In this document: positions 1 through 6,312 of the stretch, piece by piece | Numbering within the stretch: position 1 is the stretch's first letter | Layout of the letters: every line of letters starts with the position of its first letter | Notes under the pieces: model-generated | What the model saw: only the letters and a program-made list of their open reading frames with translations | Databases searched by the model: none | What the model was told of the DNA's origin: nothing | Position numbers and translations under genes: made by a program | From: Solirubrobacteraceae bacterium | GTDB lineage: Bacteria > Actinomycetota > Thermoleophilia > Solirubrobacterales > Solirubrobacteraceae | NCBI GenBank assembly: GCA_030038955.1 | Contig: JASHQV010000234.1 | Span: 1-6,312, forward strand | Length of the DNA stretch: 6,312 nt | Direction of reading: 5' to 3'

Positions 1-1941
<1,941 letters not shown>

Positions 1942-1954
1942 GCACAGGTGGGCA

Positions 1955-1988
1955 CCGGCGGGGCGGCCCTTGGGGGCTGCCCCGCCGG
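1955..1988 (+). terminator. GC-rich hairpin after clpB (probable terminator)
   Basis: Bases 1955-1969 pair with 1974-1988, forming a 15-bp stem with one G-T wobble (1965/1978) around the 4-base loop TTGG. It starts 13 bases after the clpB stop. There is no T-tract after it, as is common for terminators in high-GC actinobacteria. The position and stem strength support a terminator for clpB, but this is inferred from structure only. Confidence 0.65.
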
Positions 1989-2019
1989 CCAGGGCGGCCA
2001 CCCAGGCCAGCCCTGGCCG
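1986..2019 (+). terminator. Second, overlapping hairpin in the clpB-GYD spacer
   Basis: Bases 1986-1995 pair perfectly with 2010-2019 (10 bp). Inside the loop, GGCC at 1996-1999 pairs with GGCC at 2005-2008, leaving a 5-base apical loop and one bulged A at 2009. The left arm shares bases 1986-1988 with the right arm of the preceding hairpin, so at full length the two stems compete for three bases. It could be a tandem terminator or an mRNA-stabilising structure at the 3' end of clpB. No U-tract is present. Confidence 0.5.
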
Positions 2020-2081
2020 CGAGCTCATCTCCCGGCCCGGCCCGGGTCGCGCGGCGCCGTGGTCGCGAGGCGACGGAGCCG

Positions 2082-2090
2082 TGATACAAG
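2082..2090 (+). promoter_or_regulatory. Weak candidate extended -10 element for the GYD-pur cluster
   Basis: TGATACAAG matches an extended -10 (TG, one base, then TACAAG, four of six matches to TATAAT). It lies 32 bases before the TTG start of the GYD gene, which would give a short leader. It is also the first less GC-rich patch after the hairpins. No convincing -35 box lies at the expected distance upstream. A TTGACC at 2095-2100 looks like a -35 but has no matching -10 downstream. Treat as a hint only. Confidence 0.2.
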
Positions 2091-2110
2091 TGCGTTGACC
2101 AGGAACTCGA

Positions 2111-2116
2111 GAGGAG
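2111..2116 (+). promoter_or_regulatory. Ribosome binding site deciding a TTG start
   Basis: GAGGAG lies 6 bases before the TTG at 2123, an ideal Shine-Dalgarno arrangement. It supports TTG as the true start in preference to the in-frame ATG at 2138, which would remove the conserved N-terminal PTY segment of the family. Confidence 0.6.
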
Positions 2117-2122
2117 CCCGGC

Positions 2123-2404
2123 TTGCCTACCTACATCATGCTCACGACGCTCACCCCCGAGGGCGTGCAGACGATCAAGAACAACCCGACGCGGATCCGC
2201 GAGGTCAACCGCGAGGTCGAGCAGCTCGGCGCCACCGTCAAGGCGCAGTGGGCGACGCTCGGCCAGTTCGACTTCGTCAACGTGATCGAGGCGCCCGACG
2301 AGAAGACGATCGCGCGCGTGTCGCTCGAGCTCGGCTCGCGCGGGACCGGCCGCTACGAGACGCTCAGCGCGATCCCGATCGACGACTTCATCGGATCGCT
2401 GTAG
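2123..2404 (+). CDS. GYD-domain protein (function unknown)
   Basis: A 93-residue soluble protein with no signal peptide or membrane segment. It resembles the GYD family: the N-terminus MPTYIMLTTLTPEG, a central helix containing VNREVEQLGATVK, and then the signature region TLGQFDFVNVIEAPDE (residues 45-60). The name-giving GYD or GRYD motif appears here as GQFD. The family is expected to adopt a small ferredoxin-like alpha/beta fold and probably forms dimers; its biochemical function is not established. The TTG start is chosen because GAGGAG lies 6 bases upstream and because MPTY is the typical beginning of the family. The gene sits 36 bases upstream of purD on the same strand, with no hairpin between them, so it is probably co-transcribed with the purine genes. 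A role linked to purine synthesis is only guilt by association. At this size and position one might think of PurS, but the sequence motifs fit GYD instead. Confidence 0.85.
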   Translation: MPTYIMLTTLTPEGVQTIKNNPTRIREVNREVEQLGATVKAQWATLGQFDFVNVIEAPDEKTIARVSLELGSRGTGRYETLSAIPIDDFIGSL

Positions 2405-2440
2405 AGAGGTGCGCCATTCGTCGGGGATGCGGGGGCGCGG

Positions 2441-3706
2441 TTGAGCACGCCCCGAGTGCTCGTCGTCGGCGCGGGCGGGCGCGAGCACGCGATCATCGAC
2501 GCTCTCGGGCGCTCGCCGCAGGCGCCGGAGCTGCTGTGCGCGCCGGGCAACGCCGGGATCGCCGCCGACGCGCGCGTGCTGGAGCTGCGCGGTGAAGATC
2601 CTGCGGCGCTGGCGGCGGCTGCCGCCTGCGAGCACGTCGACCTGGTCGTGGTCGGCCCCGAGGCGCCGCTCGTCGCGGGTCTCGCGGACGCGCTCGCCGA
2701 GGTCTCGGTCAGCTGCTTCGGCCCGACCGCGGCGGGTGCCCGGCTCGAGGGCTCGAAGGCGTTCTGCAAGGAGGTGATGGTGGCCGCCGGCGTGCCGACG
2801 GCGGCGTATCAGAGCGTGCGCGACGTGGAGGCGGGCCTGGCCGCGGTGGATCGCTACCCAACCGTGATCAAGGCCGACGGGCTCGCCGCCGGCAAGGGCG
2901 TGATCATCGCCGAAGACGAGGCGTCGGCGCGGCGCGCGCTGCACGAGCTGCTGGTGAAGCGGCGCTTCGGCACGACCGAGGTGGTGGTGGAGGAGTACCT
3001 GGACGGCTACGAGCTGTCGCTGCTGGCGCTGTGTGACGGAGTTCGCGCGCTGCCGCTCGCCTCAGCCCAGGACTACAAGCGGATCTACGACGGCAACCGC
3101 GGGCCGAACACAGGCGGGATGGGCTCCTACTCGCCCGTGCCCGCGATCGGCCCCGAGCGGGCGGTCGAGCTGTGCGCGAGCGTGCACCAGCCGGTGCTGG
3201 ACGAGCTGGGGCGCCGGGGGATCGAGTTCCACGGGGTGCTGTACGCGGGGCTGATGATCACCGCCGGCGGCCCCAAGGTGCTGGAGTTCAACGTGCGCTT
3301 CGGCGACCCCGAGACGCAGGCGCTGCTGCCGCGGTTGCGCAGCGACCTGCTCGAGCTGTTCGTCGCCGCCTGCGAGCCGGGGGGGCTCGAGGGCGTGGAG
3401 CTGGCGTGGGATCCGCGCACCGCGGTGACCGTCGTGCTGGCCAGCGCGGGCTACCCGGAGTCGTCATCCTCGGGCGATCCGATCGCCGGTCTCGAGCGGG
3501 TTGGCGGGGATGTGTTCGTGACCCATGCGGGGACGGCGCGCTCGCCCTCCGGGGAGCTGGTCACGGCCGGCGGCAGGGTGCTTGGCGTGACCGCGCTTGG
3601 CGACGACGCCGCTGCCGCCCGGGCCACCGCTTATGCTGCCGCGGAGATGATCGAGTTCCGAGGTCGCCAGATGCGCGGAGATATCGCTGCCGAGGTGGTG
3701 CTGTGA
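2441..3706 (+). CDS. purD: Phosphoribosylamine-glycine ligase (GAR synthetase)
   Basis: Catalyses ATP-dependent joining of glycine to 5-phosphoribosylamine to give GAR, the second step of de novo purine synthesis in the cytoplasm. The 421-residue product has the normal length and all main signatures: the N-terminal nucleotide-fold motif VLVVGAGGREHA (6-17), VVVGPEAPLV, the ATP-grasp stretch VIKADGLAAGKGVI, EEYLDG, QDYKR, the family signature GPNTGGMGSYSP (about 221-232), and the metal-binding strand EFNVRFGDPE (Glu282, Asn284). The C-terminal domain (THAGTA, AGGRVLGVTA) is complete. The start is TTG at 2441, with a weak GGGGG 5 bases upstream. The next in-frame candidate, GTG at 2456, would begin right at the first beta-strand and has no Shine-Dalgarno sequence. 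The upstream frame is closed by the GYD stop codon. purE follows after 22 bases, consistent with an operon. Confidence 0.97.
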   Translation: MSTPRVLVVGAGGREHAIIDALGRSPQAPELLCAPGNAGIAADARVLELRGEDPAALAAAAACEHVDLVVVGPEAPLVAGLADALAEVSVSCFGPTAAGARLEGSKAFCKEVMVAAGVPTAAYQSVRDVEAGLAAVDRYPTVIKADGLAAGKGVIIAEDEASARRALHELLVKRRFGTTEVVVEEYLDGYELSLLALCDGVRALPLASAQDYKRIYDGNRGPNTGGMGSYSPVPAIGPERAVELCASVHQPVLDELGRRGIEFHGVLYAGLMITAGGPKVLEFNVRFGDPETQALLPRLRSDLLELFVAACEPGGLEGVELAWDPRTAVTVVLASAGYPESSSSGDPIAGLERVGGDVFVTHAGTARSPSGELVTAGGRVLGVTALGDDAAAARATAYAAAEMIEFRGRQMRGDIAAEVVL

Positions 3707-3728
3707 GAGTCGCCAGAGTGGTCGCGTG

Positions 3729-4211
3729 ATGGGCGCCGAAGCCGAGCCGCGACGCTCGCACGAGGCCGTGGCCGAGCCGGCCACCGCGTTCGAGGAGCTC
3801 GACGTGGACGCTCCCAAGGTCGGCATCGTGATGGGCTCCAAGAGCGACCTCGGGGCGATGCAGAGCGCCGAGAAGGAGCTGACCGACCGCGGCATCCGCT
3901 GCGAGGTGCGGGTGATGTCGGCCCATCGCGAGCCCGACAAGGTCGCCGACTACGCGACCAACGCGCGCATGCGCGGGCTGCGCGTGATCATCGCCGGCGC
4001 CGGCCTGTCGGCGGCGCTGCCCGGCGTCGTCGCCGCGCACACCGACCTGCCCGTGATCGGCGTGCCGCTGACCAGCCGCACGTCGGTCGCCGGCGGCCTC
4101 GACGCGCTGCTCTCGATCGTGCAGATGCCGCCGGGCGTCCCGGTCGCCTGTGTCGGCGTCGACAACGCCCGCAACGCGGCCGTGCTGGCCGCCCGCATTC
4201 TCGGCGCCTGA
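3729..4211 (+). CDS. purE: PurE-family N5-carboxyaminoimidazole ribonucleotide mutase (or AIR carboxylase)
   Basis: PurE makes CAIR in de novo purine synthesis. Class I enzymes isomerise N5-CAIR supplied by PurK; class II enzymes carboxylate AIR directly. The 160-residue product shows VGIVMGSKSDL (about 31-41), SAHREPDK (catalytic His66, matching E. coli His45), AGAGLSAALPG (89-99) and the conserved GLDALLSIVQMPPGVPVA. Aligned without gaps to E. coli GGAAHLPG, the second conserved histidine (E. coli His75) is Ala96 here. The protein ends at ARILGA, so the roughly 30-40 residue C-terminal tail of E. coli PurE is missing. An acidic extension of about 26 residues precedes the core. The start is uncertain: ATG 3729 is used here, GTG 3726 is adjacent, and GTG 3804 has a better ribosome binding site. 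The gene lies between purD and purB; no purK is in the window, so the class cannot be settled from context. Confidence 0.94.
   Translation: MGAEAEPRRSHEAVAEPATAFEELDVDAPKVGIVMGSKSDLGAMQSAEKELTDRGIRCEVRVMSAHREPDKVADYATNARMRGLRVIIAGAGLSAALPGVVAAHTDLPVIGVPLTSRTSVAGGLDALLSIVQMPPGVPVACVGVDNARNAAVLAARILGA
3792..3806 (+). promoter_or_regulatory. Internal Shine-Dalgarno plus GTG, alternative purE start
   Basis: GAGGAG at 3792-3797 lies 6 bases before an in-frame GTG at 3804, the same arrangement as at the GYD start. Initiation here would give VDAPKVGIVMGS as N-terminus, close to the usual short PurE leader, and would remove about 25 residues of alanine/glutamate-rich extension. The ATG at 3729 has only weak purine-rich sequence upstream. 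GAG GAG also simply encodes Glu-Glu, so the match may be coincidental. Confidence 0.35.
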
Positions 4212-4270
4212 GCAATTAGGGCAGTGGGCGCGCGCGGATTGATTGGCGCGAGTGTGATTGCGAGGCGCTC

Positions 4271-5599
4271 GTGATCGATCGCTACACGCGCGCGGAGCTG
4301 CGCGAGATCTGGTCCGACCATGCCCGCTTCGAGGCGATGCGCGAGGTGGAGGTGGCCGCCTGCGAGGAGATGGAGGGCCCTACGCCAGACGACCTGGATG
4401 CGATCCGCAAGGCGACCTTCACGGTCGCGGCGATCGCCGAGCGGGAGCGCACGACCGAGCACGATGTCGCCGCGTTCGTCGACGTGCTGGCTGCCTCGGC
4501 TGGCCCGGGCGGTCGCTGGATCCACTACGGGCTGACCTCCAGCGACGTGCTCGACACGGGGCTGGCGCTGCAGCTGCGCCGGGTCGGCGAGCTGCTGCTG
4601 CCCGACGCCCGAGAGCTGGTGCGGGCGCTGGCCGAACGCGCGCGCGAGCATGTGCACACGCTGTGTGCCGGCCGCACCCACGGGATCCACGCCGAGCCGA
4701 CCACGTTCGGGATCAAGCTGGCCGGGTTCGCGTTCGAGGCGCACCGCAACGTCGAGCGGCTCGAGCGCGCGTTCGCGCAGATCTCCGTGGGCGCGATCTC
4801 GGGGGCGGTCGGCACCTACTCGACGAGCTCGCCGGAGTTCGAGGCGCGCGTGCTCGCGCGCCTGGGGCTGGCGGCCGAGCCGATCTCGACTCAGGTGGTT
4901 CCCCGCGACCGGCACGCTGAGCTGCTGCAGGCGATCGCACTGGCCGGGGCGGGGCTCGAGCGGTTCGCCGTCGAGCTGCGCCACCTGGCGCGTACGGAGG
5001 TGAGCGAGCTGCGCGAGCCGTTCAGCGAGGGTCAGAAGGGCTCGAGCGCGATGCCCCACAAGCGCAATCCGATCAAGGCCGAGCAGGTCGCCGGTTTGGC
5101 GCGCGTGCTCCGCGGCAATGCGATCGCCGCCCTCGAGGACGTCGCCCTGTGGCATGAGCGGGACATCTCGCACTCGAGCGTCGAGCGGATCATCCTGCCG
5201 GACTCCACCACGCTGCTCGATCACATGCAGCGGCGCGTGCTCGGGCTCGTGCGCGGGATGTTTGTCGACGCCGAGCGGATGCGAGCGAACCTCGAGCTCA
5301 CCTACGGCGCGCTGTTCTCCCAGCGGATGCTGCTGGCGCTGGTCGAGCGCGGGCTGGGACGGGACGATGCCTACCGGATCGTTCAGCGGCTGGCGCAGCG
5401 GGCGCTGGATACGCGGGTGCACCTACGCGAGCTTCTGGCCGTGGAGGGAGAGACTGGTGGCGACGCAAGGGAGACGGGTGACACGGTGGCGGAGGCGGGT
5501 GGCGCCGTTGCCGGCCTGGATCTCGATGCGATCTTCGACTACGGGCCGTACATCCGCTACGCGGACGAGATCGTCGCGCGGCTCGACGAGATCGCCTGA
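4271..5599 (+). CDS. purB: Adenylosuccinate lyase
   Basis: A member of the fumarase/aspartase superfamily that removes fumarate from SAICAR (giving AICAR) and from adenylosuccinate (giving AMP), so it serves both the main pathway and the AMP branch. It forms cytoplasmic homotetramers. At 442 residues it is of the short Bacillus/Thermotoga type. Visible motifs: TEHDV (His64), WIHYGLTSSDVLDTG (His85), AGRTHGIHAEPTTFG (His137), the superfamily loop signature GSSAMPHKRNP (257-267) and WHERDISHSSVERIILPDS. His64/85/137 sit at a constant offset of four from Bacillus subtilis His68/89/141, so the catalytic set looks complete. GTG at 4271 is the start, with GAGG 5 bases upstream and the expected MIDRYTR N-terminus. 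A Gly/Glu/Thr/Ala-rich stretch at about residues 392-415 makes the segment before FDY about 14 residues longer than in B. subtilis PurB. It is 59 bases after purE and probably the last gene of the cluster. Confidence 0.97.
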   Translation: MIDRYTRAELREIWSDHARFEAMREVEVAACEEMEGPTPDDLDAIRKATFTVAAIAERERTTEHDVAAFVDVLAASAGPGGRWIHYGLTSSDVLDTGLALQLRRVGELLLPDARELVRALAERAREHVHTLCAGRTHGIHAEPTTFGIKLAGFAFEAHRNVERLERAFAQISVGAISGAVGTYSTSSPEFEARVLARLGLAAEPISTQVVPRDRHAELLQAIALAGAGLERFAVELRHLARTEVSELREPFSEGQKGSSAMPHKRNPIKAEQVAGLARVLRGNAIAALEDVALWHERDISHSSVERIILPDSTTLLDHMQRRVLGLVRGMFVDAERMRANLELTYGALFSQRMLLALVERGLGRDDAYRIVQRLAQRALDTRVHLRELLAVEGETGGDARETGDTVAEAGGAVAGLDLDAIFDYGPYIRYADEIVARLDEIA

Positions 5600-5649
5600 C
5601 GCCAAGCAGCCGCCAGAGATCCCCGCGGCCAAGGGTGGCCCCGGCAGGC

Positions 5650-5707
5650 GCGACCAAAACTTCCCACACCCCCCACCCCCGGCAGGGGTGCGTGCAGCTC
5701 TGGTCGC
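5650..5707 (+). terminator. Nested inverted repeat after purB, possible terminator
   Basis: GCGACCA at 5650-5656 pairs with TGGTCGC at 5701-5707 (7 bp). Inside it, CACCCC at 5674-5679 pairs with GGGGTG at 5685-5690 around a 5-base loop. A smaller hairpin (GGCCA 5627-5631 with TGGCC 5636-5640) lies just upstream. The position, 50 bases after the purB stop at the end of the co-directional cluster, fits transcription termination, but there is no U-tract. The right arm overlaps the degenerate left side of the tRNA-like sequence, so part of the pairing could reflect something else. Confidence 0.4.
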
Positions 5708-5710
5708 TGA

Positions 5711-5762
5711 GGGGGCACGTTTTGCAAGCAGGAGGTCGCCGGTTCGAGCCCGGCTGCCTCCA
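5711..5762 (+). pseudogene. tRNA-Ala(UGC)-like fragment, D-arm absent or degenerate
   Basis: The 3' half matches an alanine tRNA well: anticodon loop TTTGCAA at 5721-5727 (anticodon TGC), 3' anticodon-stem strand GCAGG (5728-5732), variable loop AGGTC, a perfect T-arm (GCCGG 5738-5742, loop TTCGAGC, CCGGC 5750-5754), acceptor strand TGCCTCC (5755-5761) and discriminator A at 5762. No CCA follows. The 5' half is abnormal. GGGGGCA at 5711-5717 could be the 5' acceptor strand (six Watson-Crick pairs plus one G-T), but it is followed almost at once by the anticodon loop, as if the D-arm and 5' anticodon strand were deleted. Alternatively, GCTC...GAG at 5697-5711 is a decayed D-arm of a longer pseudo-tRNA starting near 5685. 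CACGT at 5716-5720 pairs poorly with GCAGG, so a working tRNA is unlikely. It lies 111 bases after purB, at the border with lower-GC DNA. Confidence 0.6.
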
Positions 5763-5845
5763 CTGAAGAAGTACCTGCTAACGGGCGGTTTTATCGCTAC
5801 CGCTAGCGCTGAGGTTGGACCGGAACGGAGCCGATGGAAGCGTTA

Positions 5846-5863
5846 TGGAAGCCTGCGCTTCCA
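5846..5863. repeat. Perfect 7-bp inverted repeat
   Basis: TGGAAGC at 5846-5852 pairs with GCTTCCA at 5857-5863 around the loop CTGC. On the + strand it is followed by GTTGGGTTTCC, a weak T-containing tail, so a terminator reading to the right is possible but not convincing. Confidence 0.45.
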
Positions 5864-5931
5864 GTTGGGTTTCCTGCCTGTAGGAATATGCATGTTCGAG
5901 GGGTGTGGTCGATCGATCCTGGGCAGCAAAG

Positions 5932-5979
5932 ACTCTCCGTCGCGAGACGGGCTTGGATGCCCGTCTCGCGACGGGGAGT
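5932..5979. repeat. Long near-perfect hairpin (21-bp stem, 6-base loop)
   Basis: Bases 5932-5952 are complementary to 5959-5979, with a single T-G wobble (5936/5975) and loop TTGGAT at 5953-5958. The inner 16 base pairs (5937-5952 with 5959-5974) are perfect and very GC-rich, with core arm TCGCGAGACGGGC. No T-tract follows on either strand (the minus strand continues CTTTGCTG). It could be a rho-independent-like terminator between converging units, a small structured RNA, a repetitive extragenic palindrome or a recombination site; the window does not show which. Only one full copy is present. Confidence 0.75.
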
Positions 5980-6146
5980 AACGCGACAGGACCGTCTAGT
6001 CGATGCGCCCTCTCCTTCGCGGTGACGACCGACAGAAGGACGAGCTCTACCAACCGGACGAGGCCCGCAGCTGACGATCCTCGGACGGATCCCACGTGCC
6101 AAGATTGACCTAAGTCGAGCGACTCATCACCTCTTGGATAGCTGAT

Positions 6147-6167
6147 CGCGACACTTCTCTCGTCGCG
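6147..6167. repeat. Short inverted repeat sharing the CGCGAC word
   Basis: CGCGAC at 6147-6152 pairs with GTCGCG at 6162-6167 around a 9-base loop, with an extra T-G wobble outside. The same words occur in the arms of the 5932-5979 hairpin and at 5982-5987. In GC-rich DNA these words are common, so the resemblance may be chance. Confidence 0.3.
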
Positions 6168-6312
6168 GAGGGGTGCTCGCTCGAGACGGAAGCCTCGGGC
6201 CCCGCTCCCGGATGCCGTGGTGGTCGTGATTTGGACCAATCTCTGTCCTGTGCGGTCGAGGCCGTCTTGTTCGCTGCGATGATCTCGACAGACCAAGGGC
6301 CTTGGCATCACG

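Larger units (their letters stand above)
5763..6312. other. Gene-free, lower-GC flank with several inverted repeats
   Basis: About 550 bases hold no reading frame with recognisable motifs or a credible start with a ribosome binding site. A 177-codon frame on the minus strand spans most of it, but its translation is low-complexity, Ser/Arg/Ala-rich and unlike any family I know, and it reads through the long hairpin. GC in sampled stretches is about 58-62%, against 70-75% in the coding part. The content is structural: hairpins at 5846-5863, 5932-5979 and 6147-6167, and short ones at 5785-5803 (GCGGT with ACCGC) and 6076-6091. It may continue as an intergenic region, a decayed gene or an island edge beyond the window. 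Confidence 0.5.

Noticed and set aside
2123..2404. PurS as identity of the small protein upstream of purD
   Set aside because: The size and context fit, but the TLGxFDxVxxIEAPD region and the MPTY start are GYD-family features, and purQ/purL are not adjacent.
2427..2444. Five-codon upstream frame (ATG to TGA) overlapping the purD TTG start
   Set aside because: A regulatory uORF would be attractive, but it has no Shine-Dalgarno sequence and such short frames arise easily by chance.
4229..4260. GATTG repeats and CGCGC/GCGCG pairing in the purE-purB spacer
   Set aside because: Three GATTG words and a 5-bp stem in 59 bases are too weak to call a regulatory element; no clear promoter boxes are visible.
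3950..5422. 490-codon open frame on the minus strand across purE and purB
   Set aside because: It is antisense to two genes with complete family motifs. Its Arg/His/Gln/Leu-rich translation is the usual shadow of GC-rich coding DNA and shows no domain.
5557..5763. Minus-strand frame beginning MEAAGLEPATSCLQ
   Set aside because: This N-terminus is what antisense translation of a tRNA T-arm and anticodon region gives, and such frames are often misannotated as hypothetical proteins.
6003..6074. Small + strand frame starting MRPLLRGDDRQKDELY (23 codons)
   Set aside because: Too short, with no ribosome binding site and no similarity that I recognise.
5778..6311. 177-codon minus-strand frame across the gene-free flank
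   Set aside because: No recognisable motif, low-complexity composition, and it translates straight through the long hairpin. Not supported as a gene.
5720..6312. CRISPR array, tmRNA or riboswitch in the 3' flank
   Set aside because: There are no regularly spaced direct repeats, the tRNA-like part lacks tmRNA features, and no known riboswitch core is visible.

Overview
This window reads as a housekeeping segment from a GC-rich actinobacterium. Coding DNA has roughly 70-75% GC by eye, two of the five genes start with TTG and one with GTG, and the terminator-like hairpins lack U-tracts. The ClpB, PurE and PurB sequences are actinobacterial in style. A deep-branching class such as Thermoleophilia/Solirubrobacterales is my best guess, but that is inference from sequence style and not a search result. 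All genes lie on the + strand.

Layout. Bases 1-1941 hold the C-terminal two-thirds of the disaggregase ClpB, cut by the left window edge at its first Walker A motif. Bases 1942-2122 are an extremely GC-rich spacer with two overlapping strong hairpins (probable terminators) and a weak candidate promoter. Next comes a co-directional cluster with short gaps of 36, 22 and 59 bases: a small GYD-domain protein (2123-2404), purD (2441-3706), purE (3729-4211) and purB (4271-5599). PurD, PurE and PurB perform three separate steps of de novo purine synthesis: PRA to GAR, carboxylation/mutase to CAIR, and the two adenylosuccinate-lyase steps. They probably form one transcription unit. No purK, purC or purF is present in the window. 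The GYD protein has no established role in this pathway.

Bases 5600-6312 contain no gene I can support. GC falls to about 58-62% in the stretches I counted. The region holds a nested hairpin just after purB and the 3' half of a tRNA-Ala(UGC)-like sequence whose D-arm is missing or degenerate. It also holds several inverted repeats, the most striking being a 21-base-pair stem with a 6-base loop at 5932-5979. This looks like the edge of a different genomic compartment, such as an old integration site or an island boundary, but no integrase, transposase or second att copy is visible.

The main points of biological interest are these: a PurE whose second conserved active-site histidine is replaced by alanine and which lacks the usual C-terminal tail; the broken tRNA-Ala; the perfect long hairpin in the gene-free flank; and the linkage of an uncharacterised GYD protein to the purine genes. 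I did not find convincing evidence of a new defence, mobile or regulatory system.
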